Shown in pieces: positions 52,818 to 62,104 of a stretch of DNA of 64,000 nt. This stretch comes from Enterobacter sp. 10-1 (GTDB lineage: Bacteria > Pseudomonadota > Gammaproteobacteria > Enterobacterales > Enterobacteriaceae). The number at the start of each line of letters is the position of its first letter. The first letter of the stretch is position 1. The notes under the pieces were generated by a model that ran no database searches, was not told the DNA's origin, and saw only the letters and a list, made by a program, of their open reading frames with translations. The stretch is from the NCBI GenBank assembly GCA_002270295.1, contig NISF01000001.1, positions 682,001 to 746,000 of the forward strand, written 5' to 3'. The position numbers and the translations under genes were made by a program.

Positions 52818-53951
52818 GTGAATGACCTAATTTCCCGCCCACAAATGAAAACCCCTAAGGCGCTGACCCCGCTGCTGGAAATCCGTAACCTGACCAAATC
52901 GTTCGATGGGCAGCACGCCGTCGATGACGTAAATCTCACTATTTATAAAGGCGAAATCTTCGCTCTGCTGGGCGCATCCGGCTGCGGGAAATCAACGCTG
53001 CTGCGCATGCTGGCTGGCTTCGAGCAGCCTACCGCCGGGCAGATTGTGCTGGATGGCGTCGACCTGTCGCGCGTCCCGCCGTACCAGCGGCCGATCAACA
53101 TGATGTTTCAGTCCTACGCGCTGTTCCCCCATATGACGGTGGAGCAGAACATCGCCTTTGGCCTGAAGCAGGACAAGCTGCCGAAGGCCGAAATCACCAG
53201 CCGGGTGCAGGAGATGCTGGCGCTGGTGCATATGCAGGAGTTTGCGAAACGCAAGCCGCACCAGCTGTCCGGCGGCCAGCGCCAGCGCGTGGCTCTGGCC
53301 CGTAGCCTGGCAAAACGGCCGAAGCTGCTGCTGCTCGACGAGCCGATGGGCGCGCTGGATAAAAAGCTGCGCGACCGGATGCAGCTGGAGGTGGTGGACA
53401 TCCTCGAACGCGTGGGGGCGACCTGCGTGATGGTGACCCACGATCAGGAAGAGGCGATGACTATGGCCGGGCGTATTGCGATCATGAATCGCGGTAAGTT
53501 CGTGCAAATCGGCGAACCGGAGGAGATCTACGAGCACCCGACGACCCGCTACAGCGCGGAGTTTATCGGCTCGGTCAACGTCTTCGAAGGGCTGGTGCAG
53601 GAGCGGCTGGAAGATGGTCTGGTGCTCAACTCGCCGGGGCTGGTGCATCCGCTCAAGGTCGACCCTGATGCTTCCATCGTCGATAACGTGCCGGTCTGGG
53701 TCGCCCTGCGTCCGGAGAAAATCATGCTCTGTGACGAGCCGCCGGCGGATGGCTATAACTTTGCCGTCGGTGAGGTGATCCACATTGCCTACCTCGGCGA
53801 TCTGTCTATCTACCACGTGCGCCTGCAAAGCGGGCAGATGCTCAGCGCCCAGCTGCAGAATGAACATCGTCATCGCAAAGGCTCGCCAACCTGGGGTGAT
53901 GAAGTCCGTTTATGCTGGGACGCGGACAGCTGCGTCGTTCTGACGGTGTAA
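52818..53951 (+). CDS. potG: Putrescine ABC transporter ATPase PotG
   Basis: Energises putrescine import. 377 residues, with Walker A GASGCGKST (near 54), Q-loop MMFQSYALFPH, signature LSGGQRQRVALARSL, Walker B LLLLDEPMGALD and H-loop VMVTHDQEEAMTMA. A C-terminal TOBE domain follows (VWVALRPEKIMLCDEPP; YLGDLSIYHVRL). Placed between potF and potH. Confidence 0.96.
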   Translation: MNDLISRPQMKTPKALTPLLEIRNLTKSFDGQHAVDDVNLTIYKGEIFALLGASGCGKSTLLRMLAGFEQPTAGQIVLDGVDLSRVPPYQRPINMMFQSYALFPHMTVEQNIAFGLKQDKLPKAEITSRVQEMLALVHMQEFAKRKPHQLSGGQRQRVALARSLAKRPKLLLLDEPMGALDKKLRDRMQLEVVDILERVGATCVMVTHDQEEAMTMAGRIAIMNRGKFVQIGEPEEIYEHPTTRYSAEFIGSVNVFEGLVQERLEDGLVLNSPGLVHPLKVDPDASIVDNVPVWVALRPEKIMLCDEPPADGYNFAVGEVIHIAYLGDLSIYHVRLQSGQMLSAQLQNEHRHRKGSPTWGDEVRLCWDADSCVVLTV

Positions 53952-53961
53952 GGAGAGGGCG

Positions 53962-54915
53962 ATGAGTATATTAGAACCACCGGCAGGGGCGAAAAAGCCG
54001 GGCGGCGTGACGCCGTGGCTGACGCGCCTGCAAATGGCCCACGGCCGCAAGCTGGTGATTGCGCTGCCGTATCTGTGGATGACGCTGCTGTTTCTGCTGC
54101 CGTTCCTGATCGTCTTTAAAATCAGCCTCGCAGAGATGGCGCGGGCTATACCGCCCTATACCGACCTGCTGGAGTGGACCGACGGTCAGCTGACGGTCAC
54201 CCTTAATCTGGCGAACTTCCTGCAGCTAACCGACGATCCGCTCTACTTTGAGGCCTATCTGCAGTCGCTGCAGGTGGCCGGGATCTCAACGTTCTGCTGC
54301 CTGCTGCTGGGCTATCCGCTGGCGTGGGCGGTGGCGCACAGCAAGCCGTCAACGCGCAATATCCTGCTGCTGCTGGTGATCCTGCCGTCGTGGACCTCGT
54401 TCTTAATCCGCGTATATGCGTGGATGGGGCTGCTGAAAAGTAACGGCGTGCTGAATAACTTTCTGCTGTGGCTGGGGGTCATCGACCAGCCGCTGGAGAT
54501 TCTGCACACCAACCTGGCGGTCTATATCGGCATTGTTTACGCCTACCTGCCGTTTATGGTGCTGCCCATTTATACCGCGCTGACGCGGATCGACTACTCG
54601 CTGGTGGAAGCGTCGCTGGATCTGGGCGCCCGCCCGTTGAAAACGTTCTTCCAGGTGATCGTGCCGTTGACCAAAGGCGGGATTATCGCCGGTTCGATGC
54701 TGGTCTTTATTCCGGCCGTGGGCGAGTTTGTTATTCCGGAACTGCTCGGCGGCCCGGACAGCATCATGATCGGCCGCGTGCTGTGGCAGGAGTTCTTTAA
54801 CAACCGCGACTGGCCGGTGGCTTCGGCGGTGGCCATTGTGATGCTGCTGCTGCTGATCGTACCGATTATGTGGTTCCACAAGCATCAGCAAAAACAGATA
54901 GGGGAACACGGATGA
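53962..54915 (+). CDS. potH: Putrescine ABC transporter permease PotH
   Basis: 317-residue inner-membrane permease with six predicted helices, starting with YLWMTLLFLLPFLIVFKI. The coupling EAA loop is VEASLDLGARPLKTFFQVIVP. The protein ends MWFHKHQQKQIGEHG. It starts 10 bases after potG and overlaps potI by four bases (ATGA). Confidence 0.95.
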   Translation: MSILEPPAGAKKPGGVTPWLTRLQMAHGRKLVIALPYLWMTLLFLLPFLIVFKISLAEMARAIPPYTDLLEWTDGQLTVTLNLANFLQLTDDPLYFEAYLQSLQVAGISTFCCLLLGYPLAWAVAHSKPSTRNILLLLVILPSWTSFLIRVYAWMGLLKSNGVLNNFLLWLGVIDQPLEILHTNLAVYIGIVYAYLPFMVLPIYTALTRIDYSLVEASLDLGARPLKTFFQVIVPLTKGGIIAGSMLVFIPAVGEFVIPELLGGPDSIMIGRVLWQEFFNNRDWPVASAVAIVMLLLLIVPIMWFHKHQQKQIGEHG

Positions 54916-55757
54916 GTGATTTGCCGGTAGTACGTTCGCCGTGGCGAATTTTGATCCTCGTGATTGGGTTTACCTTCCTGTATGCGCCGATGCTGATGCT
55001 GGTGATCTACTCGTTCAACAGCTCGAAGCTGGTGACCGTGTGGGCCGGCTGGTCAACGCGCTGGTATAGCGTGCTGTTCCACGACGATGCGATGATGAGC
55101 GCCGTGGGTCTTAGCCTGACTATCGCCACCTGCGCGGCAACGGCGGCGGCGATCCTCGGGACTATCGCCGCGGTGGTGCTGGTGCGCTTCGGCCGCTTTC
55201 GCGGATCGAACGGCTTTGCGTTTATGATCACCGCGCCGCTGGTGATGCCGGATGTCATTACCGGCCTGTCGCTGCTGCTGCTTTTCGTCGCGCTGGGACA
55301 CGCGATTGGCTGGCCGTCGGATCGCGGTATGCTGACCATCTGGCTGGCGCACGTGACCTTCTGTACCGCCTACGTCGCGGTGGTGATTTCGTCGCGGCTG
55401 CGCGAGCTGGATCACTCCATCGAGGAGGCGGCGATGGATCTGGGCGCCGCGCCGCTGAAGGTGTTTTTCATCATCACGCTGCCGATGATCATGCCGGCGG
55501 TGATTTCCGGCTGGCTGCTGGCGTTCACCCTGTCGCTGGACGATCTGGTGATTGCCAGCTTTGTTTCCGGCCCTGGCGCCACCACGCTGCCGATGCTGGT
55601 TTTCTCCAGCGTGCGCATGGGCGTCAATCCGGAAATCAACGCCCTGGCGACGCTTATCCTCGGCGTGGTCGGGATTGTTGGTTTTATCGCCTGGTATTTG
55701 ATGGCCCGCGCAGAAAAGCAGCGAGTACGCGATATCCAGCGTGCAAGACGCGGCTGA
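54912..55757 (+). CDS. potI: Putrescine ABC transporter permease PotI
   Basis: 281-residue permease from ATG 54912, whose start overlaps the potH stop codon. Six helices, starting ILILVIGFTFLYAPMLMLVIYSF. The coupling EAA loop is EEAAMDLGAAPLKVFFIITLP. It completes the PotFGHI importer, and translation is coupled to PotH. The frame upstream to 54870 belongs to potH coding sequence. Confidence 0.95.
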   Translation: MSDLPVVRSPWRILILVIGFTFLYAPMLMLVIYSFNSSKLVTVWAGWSTRWYSVLFHDDAMMSAVGLSLTIATCAATAAAILGTIAAVVLVRFGRFRGSNGFAFMITAPLVMPDVITGLSLLLLFVALGHAIGWPSDRGMLTIWLAHVTFCTAYVAVVISSRLRELDHSIEEAAMDLGAAPLKVFFIITLPMIMPAVISGWLLAFTLSLDDLVIASFVSGPGATTLPMLVFSSVRMGVNPEINALATLILGVVGIVGFIAWYLMARAEKQRVRDIQRARRG

Positions 55758-55833
55758 AGCCCCTAAAATCGATAGCAAGACCTGGTGCCGGCGTCGCGAT
55801 TGCGCGACGCCGTTTTCATGGAAGACTTAACCG

Positions 55834-56307
55834 TTGGGATTGTTTACAAAAACTCGTTCCTCTCATGCTCGCCTGAACGTCCCTGCGCTGGTGCAGGTGG
55901 CGGCGTTCGCCATTATTTTAATCCGCGCCCTCGACCTGCTGATGATCCTCAATCAGCTTGGCGTGCGGGGGGTCGGTGAGTTTATCCATCGCAGCGTGCA
56001 GACGTGGCCCCTGACGCTGGTCTTCTTCTCAAGCCTGCTGCTGGTATTTGTTGAAATCTGGTGCGCGTTTTCATTGGTGAAAGGGCGTAACCGGGCGCGC
56101 TGGATCTATCTGCTGACGCAAATTATCGTCAGCGGCTATCTGTGGGCCGCCTCGCTGGGCTACGGCTACCCGGAACTGTTTAGCATTGCCGGTGAATCGA
56201 AGCGGGAAATTTTCCGTTCGCTGGTGATGCAGAAGCTGCCCGACCTGCTGGTGCTGATGCTGCTGTTTGTCCCGGCATCGTGCCGACGGTTTTTCCGACT
56301 GCAATAA
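55834..56307 (+). CDS. ybjO: Inner-membrane protein YbjO, uncertain 5' end
   Basis: 157 residues with helices near 20-38, 58-78, 89-107 and 135-150, matching E. coli YbjO from SSHARLNVPALVQVAAFAI onward. The first E. coli residues are MEDETLG. Here ATG GAA GAC TTA ACC at 55818 codes for MEDLT but is out of frame with the rest by one base. Either translation begins at TTG 55834 (GGAAG lies about nine bases upstream) or a single-base indel has broken the start. The body shows no other defect. Function unknown. Confidence 0.85.
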   Translation: MGLFTKTRSSHARLNVPALVQVAAFAIILIRALDLLMILNQLGVRGVGEFIHRSVQTWPLTLVFFSSLLLVFVEIWCAFSLVKGRNRARWIYLLTQIIVSGYLWAASLGYGYPELFSIAGESKREIFRSLVMQKLPDLLVLMLLFVPASCRRFFRLQ

Positions 56308-56349
56308 CGGTGATACAATCCCCGCCCCTGATTTTTTGAAGGTCTTTTT

Positions 56350-57480
56350 ATGCACTGCGCACTCTATGACGCGGGCCGCTGTCGCTCCTGTCAGTGGCTG
56401 GAACTGCCGCTGGAACAACAGCTCGCCGATAAAATGGCCGATCTGCGGTCGCTGCTGGCAGAACGCCCGGTGACGACGTGGTGCGAACCGGTCTCCGGTC
56501 CGGAAGCCGGCTTTCGCAATAAGGCCAAAATGGTGGTCAGCGGCAGCGTTGAGCGTCCGCTGCTCGGCATGCTGCACCGCGATGGCAACCCTGAAGACCT
56601 GACCGATTGTCCGCTGTACCCGGCAAGCTTTGCGCCGGTCTTCGCGCTGCTGAAGCCGTTTATCGCCCGCGCCGGCCTCACCCCTTATCAGGTGGCCCGC
56701 CGACGCGGGGAGCTGAAGTATCTGCTGCTCACCGAAAGCCGGCTCGACGGCGGCATGATGCTGCGCTTTGTGCTGCGCTCTGAGACGAAGCTCGCCCAGC
56801 TGCGCGCCGCGCTGCCGTGGCTGCAGGCGCAGCTGCCGCAGCTGAAGGTGATTACCGCCAATATTCAGCCGGTGCACATGGCGATTATGGAAGGGGAGCA
56901 GGAGATTTTCCTCACCCCGCAGCAGGCGCTGGCGGAGAGCTTTAACGGCGTACCGCTGTGGATCCGCCCGCAAAGCTTCTTTCAAACGAATCCTGAGGTA
57001 GCCAGCCGGCTGTACGCCACCGCCCGGGACTGGGTACGCCAGCTGCCGGTGGATCACATGTGGGACCTGTTCTGCGGCGTTGGCGGTTTTGGCCTGCACT
57101 GCGCCACTCCGCAGATGCGGCTGACCGGCATCGAGATTGCGCCGGAGGCCATAGCCTGCGCGCGGCAGTCCGCCGCCGGGCTGGGCCTCAGCAACATCCA
57201 CTTCCAGGCGCTGGACTCCACCCGCTTTGCCACCGGCGAGGGCGAAATTCCGCAGCTGGTGCTGGTGAACCCGCCGCGCCGCGGGATTGGCAGCGAGCTG
57301 TGCGACTACTTAAGCCGCATGGCTCCGCCCTATATTATCTACTCCAGCTGCAACGCCCGCACGATGGCCAAAGATATCGCTCAGCTGGCGGGCTATCGAA
57401 CCGAGCGGGTGCAGCTGTTCGACATGTTCCCCCACACCGCGCACTATGAAGTGCTGACGCTGCTGGTACGCGAAGTTTAA
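56350..57480 (+). CDS. rlmC: 23S rRNA m5U747 methyltransferase RlmC (RumB)
   Basis: Methylates U747 of 23S rRNA using SAM. 376 residues. The N-terminus carries the 4Fe-4S Cys cluster C3, C11 and C14 ([16 protein letters not shown]), with a fourth ligand in TDCPLYP. The SAM-binding motif is [14 protein letters not shown], the catalytic motif NPPRRGIG, and the nucleophile Cys lies in [13 protein letters not shown]. In E. coli it is followed directly by artJ; here a two-component system intervenes. Confidence 0.96.
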   Translation: MHCALYDAGRCRSCQWLELPLEQQLADKMADLRSLLAERPVTTWCEPVSGPEAGFRNKAKMVVSGSVERPLLGMLHRDGNPEDLTDCPLYPASFAPVFALLKPFIARAGLTPYQVARRRGELKYLLLTESRLDGGMMLRFVLRSETKLAQLRAALPWLQAQLPQLKVITANIQPVHMAIMEGEQEIFLTPQQALAESFNGVPLWIRPQSFFQTNPEVASRLYATARDWVRQLPVDHMWDLFCGVGGFGLHCATPQMRLTGIEIAPEAIACARQSAAGLGLSNIHFQALDSTRFATGEGEIPQLVLVNPPRRGIGSELCDYLSRMAPPYIIYSSCNARTMAKDIAQLAGYRTERVQLFDMFPHTAHYEVLTLLVREV

Positions 57481-57558
57481 ACAAAATGTGAACTCTTCTG
57501 CTGGCCAAAATCGGGTAAGCTTCGTTAATAAGAGCATGATATTAGCGGAGCGACACCG

Positions 57559-58275
57559 GTGGCGAAGAAAATCCTGTTAGTTGAAGATGACGATGATATT
57601 GCCGCCCTGCTGCGCCTGAATTTGCAGGACGAGGGGTATCAGATTGTCCACGTAGCGGACGGCGCGCAGGCCCTGGCGCTGCTGGAAAAAAGCCCCTGGG
57701 ATGCGGTGATCCTCGACCTGATGCTGCCGAACGTTGACGGCCTGGAGATCTGCCGGCGCATCCGTCAGATGACCCGCTATCTGCCGGTGATCATCATCAG
57801 CGCCCGATCCAGCGAAATCCAGCGCGTGCAGGGGCTGGAGATGGGGGCGGATGATTATCTGGCTAAACCCTTCTCCGTTCTGGAACTCATTGCGCGCGTC
57901 AAAGCGGTGTTCCGCCGCCAGGAGGCGATGGGGCTAAATCTGCTGATGGATGCCGGGCGCATCGCCTGCCACGGCCTCAATATCGATCCGCTGTCGCGCG
58001 AGGTCAGACTGCGCGGCGAACTGGTCGATCTGACCCCGCGCGAGTTCGATCTGCTGTACTACTTCGCCCGTCATCCGGGAGAGGTTTTTTCGCGCCTGGC
58101 CCTGCTCGACAGCGTCTGGGGCTACCAGCACGAAGGCTACGAACATACGGTCAATACCCATATCAACCGCCTGCGCAGCAAAATCGAGCACGAGCCGACG
58201 GAGCCTGAAATTATCCTCACCGTGTGGGGAAAGGGCTATAAGTTTGCCGTGGAGCGCAAAGAGGTGGGGCAATGA
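57559..58275 (+). CDS. OmpR-family response regulator, unnamed
   Basis: 238 residues with a GTG start (AGCGGAG upstream). Receiver domain at 1-120: acidic pocket E9/D10/D11, phosphoacceptor Asp53 (DAVILDLMLPNVDG), Lys103 (DDYLAKPFS). The winged-helix DNA-binding domain at about 135-232 includes LTPREFDLLYYFARHPGEVFSR and VNTHINRLRSKIE. Followed directly by its sensor kinase (ATGATG overlap, four bases). This pair is absent at this place in E. coli K-12; signal and targets are unknown. Confidence 0.9.
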   Translation: MAKKILLVEDDDDIAALLRLNLQDEGYQIVHVADGAQALALLEKSPWDAVILDLMLPNVDGLEICRRIRQMTRYLPVIIISARSSEIQRVQGLEMGADDYLAKPFSVLELIARVKAVFRRQEAMGLNLLMDAGRIACHGLNIDPLSREVRLRGELVDLTPREFDLLYYFARHPGEVFSRLALLDSVWGYQHEGYEHTVNTHINRLRSKIEHEPTEPEIILTVWGKGYKFAVERKEVGQ

Positions 58276-59744
58276 TGCGCCGTCTCAGCCTGAGCCAGCG
58301 CCTGGCGCTGGTCTTCACCTCGCTGCTGCTGCTGTGCGCGGCGGCGGTGTGCCTCGTTCAGCTCTATACCAGCGCGCAGTACGGTAACGCGATGGTGCAG
58401 CGTCTTTCTGCCGGGCTGGCGCAGCAGATTGTCGCCCGCGAGCCGCTGCTGGATGCGCAGGGGCAGGTCGATCGCCAGGCGCTGAAGCCGCTGTTCGACC
58501 GGCTGATGATTTTTAATCCCAGCGTTGAGCTCTATCTGGTTTCTCCTGACGGCGAGCTGTTAGCCGATGCCGCGCCGCCGGGCCATATCAAACGCCAGCG
58601 CATCGATCTGGCGCCGGTGCAGGCGTTCCTCTCTGGCGGCACGTGGCCGGTTTACGGCGACGATCCCCGCAGCCTCGAACAGCAGAAAGTCTTTAGCGTT
58701 GCGCCGCTGCGCCTCGAGGGCCAGCTGCGCGGCTATCTCTATATCATTCTGCAGGGAGAAACCTTTAACGAACTGGCGGCAACCGCCTGGCAGCAGACGC
58801 TGTGGAGCCTGCTGCTGTGGACGCTGCTGCTGGTGGCGCTGTTTGGCCTGCTGGCGGGAGGGCTGGCGTGGTACTGGGTCACGAGGCCGGTGCGTCAGCT
58901 CACCGCCCAGGTGGCGATACCCGGTCCGGACAGCATGGTGGCGATCAAAGCGCTGGCGGCGCAGACGCCCGACCCGCATCCCGGGAATGAGGTGGCGATC
59001 CTGCATAATCGCTTTATTGAGCTGGCCCGGCAGATTGCCGATCAGTGGGATCGTCTGGCCGATAGCGACCGCCAGCGGCGCGAGTTTATCGCCAATATTT
59101 CCCACGATCTGCGCACTCCGCTGACCTCGCTGCTTGGCTATCTGGAGACGCTGACGCTGAAGGCCGACCGGCTTAATGCCGAGGATCGCCAGCAGTATCT
59201 GAATATCGCGCTGCGCCAGGGCAATAAGGTTCGCCATTTGTCGCAGCAGCTGTTTGAGCTGGCCCGGCTCGAACATGGCGGCATCAAACCGCAGCCGGAG
59301 AAGTTCATCTTCGCTGAGCTGGTTCAGGACGTCGCGCAGAAATTCGATTTAGCCATTGCTACCCGCGGTATTGGTTTACAGCTGTCGCTGGCCGAGGGAT
59401 TGCCGCCGGTGGTGGCCGATTTATCGATGATCGAGCGGGTGCTGACGAATTTACTCGATAACGCCATTCGCCACACGCCGGAAGGAGGGCTGATTCGCCT
59501 GACGGCGCGCCAGCAGGCGTCGCAGATTGTCGTCGAGGTGGCGGACAGCGGCCCTGGCGTCGCCAGCGAGCTGCGGGCAACCCTGTTTGAACGTCCTTCG
59601 GTGCTTGAGCCTGGCCAGCGCCGGGAATCGACGGGGGGATTGGGGCTGATGATCGTGCGCCGCATGCTGCAGCTGCACGGCGGCGATATTCGCCTGCAGG
59701 ACGCCGCGGCAGGGGCCAGCTTCCGCTTTACCCTGCCGCTGTAA
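58272..59744 (+). CDS. Membrane sensor histidine kinase, unnamed
   Basis: 490 residues. TM1 about 10-32 (ALVFTSLLLLCAAAVCLVQLY), periplasmic sensor about 33-172 (includes VELYLVSPDGELLADAAPP), TM2 about 174-199 (LWSLLLWTLLLVALFGLLAGGLAW), then HAMP. The HisKA phosphoacceptor is His278 (FIANISHDLRTPLTSLLGY). The ATPase domain has the N box NLLDNAIRHTPEGG, G1 VADSGPGV and G2 GGLGLMIV. It pairs with the upstream regulator. Complete domain set, no truncation. The ligand is unknown; proximity to polyamine and arginine importers is suggestive but not evidence. Confidence 0.9.
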   Translation: MMRRLSLSQRLALVFTSLLLLCAAAVCLVQLYTSAQYGNAMVQRLSAGLAQQIVAREPLLDAQGQVDRQALKPLFDRLMIFNPSVELYLVSPDGELLADAAPPGHIKRQRIDLAPVQAFLSGGTWPVYGDDPRSLEQQKVFSVAPLRLEGQLRGYLYIILQGETFNELAATAWQQTLWSLLLWTLLLVALFGLLAGGLAWYWVTRPVRQLTAQVAIPGPDSMVAIKALAAQTPDPHPGNEVAILHNRFIELARQIADQWDRLADSDRQRREFIANISHDLRTPLTSLLGYLETLTLKADRLNAEDRQQYLNIALRQGNKVRHLSQQLFELARLEHGGIKPQPEKFIFAELVQDVAQKFDLAIATRGIGLQLSLAEGLPPVVADLSMIERVLTNLLDNAIRHTPEGGLIRLTARQQASQIVVEVADSGPGVASELRATLFERPSVLEPGQRRESTGGLGLMIVRRMLQLHGGDIRLQDAAAGASFRFTLPL

Positions 59745-59800
59745 GGTTTTCCCGGCGGTCCGTTTCGGCGCTCACGCCCGGGGCCGGGAAGGGCCCGCGC

Positions 59801-60532
59801 TTACTCAGGGAACCACTGGCTGCTGATTTTCTGATAGGTGCCGTCTGCTTTAATTGTTTTCAGCGCGCCGTTCAGCTTCTCCAGCAGCGCTTTGTTATCC
59901 GGGCGTACCGCGATCCCGAGGCCGGTACCGAAGTATTGCGCATCGGTCACTTTCGGCGTGGCGACGCCCAGCTGCGGGTTGGTTTTCAGCCACTCGTTGA
60001 CCACCGCGGTGTCGCCGAATACGCCATCAATACGGCCATTTTTCAGGTCGATAAACGCATTCTGGTAGCTGTCATAGGCGACGGTTTTCACTTCAGGATG
60101 CTTATCCTGCAGGTATTTCTGATGGGTGGTGCCGTTTTCCATCCCGATACGTTTGCCTTTCAGATCGGCAAATGAGTGGAAGGCATCTTTTTTGGCGATC
60201 ACCAGCGCGGAGTTGGCGTAGTACGGTTCGGTGAACGACACCTGCTTGCTGCGCTCCGGGGTAATATCCATGCCGGAAATCACCGCATCATATTTTTTAA
60301 ATTTTAGCGCCGGGATCAGGCTGTCGAAGGCATGGTTGGTAAAAGTACACTCCGCCTGCATCTGCTTGCACAGCGCTTTCGCCAGGTCGAGATCGAAGCC
60401 AACGATCTGATTATTAGCATCCATGGATTCAAACGGAGGATAGGTTGCGGAAACGCCAAAGCTGATTTTTTCTGCGCCAGCGGCGCCAAAAGCGAAAGAG
60501 GTAAGCAGTGCAGCCAGAACTAACTTTTTCAT
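59801..60532 (-). CDS. artJ: Arginine-binding periplasmic protein ArtJ
   Basis: High-affinity L-arginine binding protein feeding the ArtPQM transporter. The start at 60532 gives 243 residues as in E. coli, with a signal peptide (MKKLVLAALLTSFAFGAAGA). The SBP_bac_3 fold is visible: VSATYPPFESMDANNQIVGFD, ISGMDITPERSKQVSF, MENGTTHQKYL and a Cys pair (CKQMQAECTF). Expressed separately from artPIQM under its own promoter, which holds a perfect ArgR box. Confidence 0.95.
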   Translation of the reverse strand: MKKLVLAALLTSFAFGAAGAEKISFGVSATYPPFESMDANNQIVGFDLDLAKALCKQMQAECTFTNHAFDSLIPALKFKKYDAVISGMDITPERSKQVSFTEPYYANSALVIAKKDAFHSFADLKGKRIGMENGTTHQKYLQDKHPEVKTVAYDSYQNAFIDLKNGRIDGVFGDTAVVNEWLKTNPQLGVATPKVTDAQYFGTGLGIAVRPDNKALLEKLNGALKTIKADGTYQKISSQWFPE

Positions 60533-60601
60533 CGTCGAACTCCCGTCGGTCAATCTTATGATGTTGTGCCGTGTTTGCGGTCGGGTTTTACAATGCCATT
60601 A

Positions 60602-60619
60602 AATGAATTTATATTCAAT
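60602..60619 (-). promoter_or_regulatory. ArgR box upstream of artJ
   Basis: AATGAATTTATATTCAAT is an essentially perfect ARG box (consensus TGAAT-N4-ATTCA core). A second, weaker AT-rich half-matching site follows at about 60622-60639, the usual tandem pairing. It indicates arginine-dependent repression of artJ by ArgR, as in E. coli. Confidence 0.9.
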
Positions 60620-60646
60620 AATGATGTATAAGTATTTTTATTGGCA

Positions 60647-60683
60647 TAAAAAAAGACGGGTAAGTCATCATCCTTACCCGTCT
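60647..60683 (-). terminator. artPIQM operon terminator
   Basis: Stem AGACGGGTAAG/CTTACCCGTCT (60654-60664 with 60673-60683), eight-base loop, followed on the minus strand by seven Ts. It lies 31 bases after the artM stop codon and before the artJ promoter region. Confidence 0.92.
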
Positions 60684-60713
60684 TGCTATTTACTAATTAT
60701 GCATTTATGAACG

Positions 60714-61382
60714 TTAGCTTCGGCGCTCAAACGCCAGCGCTCTGTGCTCCACCAGACGCATTAACAGCGTCAGCAGGCCGTTGACGATCAGGTACACAAT
60801 ACCGGCCGCGCCGAAGACCATAACGTCGTAGGTCCGCCCGTACAGCAGCTGGCTGTGGCCCATCACCTCCATCAGCGTGATGGTATAAGCCAGCGAGGTA
60901 CTCTTGAAGACCAGCACCACTTCGTTGGAGTAGGAGGAGAGGGCGCGCTTAAAGGCATACGGCAGCAGGATCGCCAGCGTGTCCTTTTTGCTCATCCCCA
61001 GCGCGCCGCAGGACTGCCACTGGCCCTCAGGAATGGCGCGGATCGCGCCATAAAACAGCTGGGTGGTATAGGCGGCGCTGTTTAGCGACAGGGCAATCAG
61101 GGCGCACAGCCACGGCTCAGAAATCAGATGCCACAGCACCGGATACTCCTGCAGTGTCGGAAACTGCCCCGGACCGTAGTAAATCAGGAAGATCTGCACC
61201 AGCAGCGGCGTACCGGTAAAGAGCGTGATATACGCCCGCACAATCCATACCAGCCCCGGCGTTTTCAGCGTCAGGATGATGGTAAAGATCAGCGACAGAA
61301 TCAGCGCGACGACGATCGAAGCCGCCGTCAGCGTCAGGCTGGTATGCAGCCCTTTGAGCAGTTCTGGTAAGTAGTCGAGCAT
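60714..61382 (-). CDS. artM: Arginine ABC transporter permease ArtM
   Basis: 222-residue inner-membrane permease of the HisM type. It contains the coupling EAA motif GQWQSCGALGMSKKDTLAILLP and membrane helices such as LTLTAASIVVALILSLIFTI. It is the last gene of artPIQM; its ATG overlaps the artQ stop codon by one base. It pairs with ArtQ and the ATPase ArtP to import arginine. Confidence 0.95.
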   Translation of the reverse strand: MLDYLPELLKGLHTSLTLTAASIVVALILSLIFTIILTLKTPGLVWIVRAYITLFTGTPLLVQIFLIYYGPGQFPTLQEYPVLWHLISEPWLCALIALSLNSAAYTTQLFYGAIRAIPEGQWQSCGALGMSKKDTLAILLPYAFKRALSSYSNEVVLVFKSTSLAYTITLMEVMGHSQLLYGRTYDVMVFGAAGIVYLIVNGLLTLLMRLVEHRALAFERRS

Positions 61383-62098
61383 CAGCCAGGTCTCCGTTCG
61401 AAGCGCGTCGCACGCTGGTCAATACGTTTGAGGATGTACTGACTGAGCAGAGTGATAACCAGGTAGATTGCCGCCGCGATGATGTACCAGTTAAACGGCT
61501 CCTGGGTGCGGGTGGCAATGCTCTTGGTTTGCAGCATCAGATCGTTAACGCTGATTAAGCTGACCAGGGCGGTATCTTTTAGCAGCACCAGCCACTGGTT
61601 GCCGAGCCCCGGCAGGGCGTGGCGCCACATTTGCGGCATCACCAGGCGGAAGAAAATCGCGCTTTTCGACAGCCCCAGCGCCTGACCCGACTCCCACTGT
61701 CCCTGCGGCACCGCTTTTAGCGCGCCGCGCAGGGTTTGCGAAGCGTAGGCGGCGTAAAGCAGAGACAGCGCGACCGCGCCGCACAGGAACGGGCTGACGT
61801 CGAAGTTTTCAATCTGCATCTGCACCGGGATCTGCGCAAAGCCCAGATTGATGGTGAAGCCGTCAGAGAGCGTAAGCAGCAGCTGCGAAGATCCGAAATA
61901 GATAAACAGGACCACCAGAATTTCCGGTAGCCCGCGCAGAATCGTCACCACGGCGGTGGTCAGCCACGCCAGCGGGCGCCATTTGACTGACTCCAGCACG
62001 GCAAAAAGCATCGCCAGGGCGAGGCCGATAATGAGCGCGCAGACGGCAAGGCCGACGGTCATCCCGGCGGCGCTTGCTAATGGAAAAATTTCGTTCAT
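61382..62098 (-). CDS. artQ: Arginine ABC transporter permease ArtQ
   Basis: 238-residue permease of the HisQ type. The coupling segment is [23 protein letters not shown]. Membrane helices include [21 protein letters not shown] at the N-terminus and [20 protein letters not shown] at the C-terminus. It overlaps artM by one base and follows artI with six bases between them. Confidence 0.95.
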   Translation of the reverse strand: MNEIFPLASAAGMTVGLAVCALIIGLALAMLFAVLESVKWRPLAWLTTAVVTILRGLPEILVVLFIYFGSSQLLLTLSDGFTINLGFAQIPVQMQIENFDVSPFLCGAVALSLLYAAYASQTLRGALKAVPQGQWESGQALGLSKSAIFFRLVMPQMWRHALPGLGNQWLVLLKDTALVSLISVNDLMLQTKSIATRTQEPFNWYIIAAAIYLVITLLSQYILKRIDQRATRFERRPG

Positions 62099-62104
62099 TG
62101 AGGG

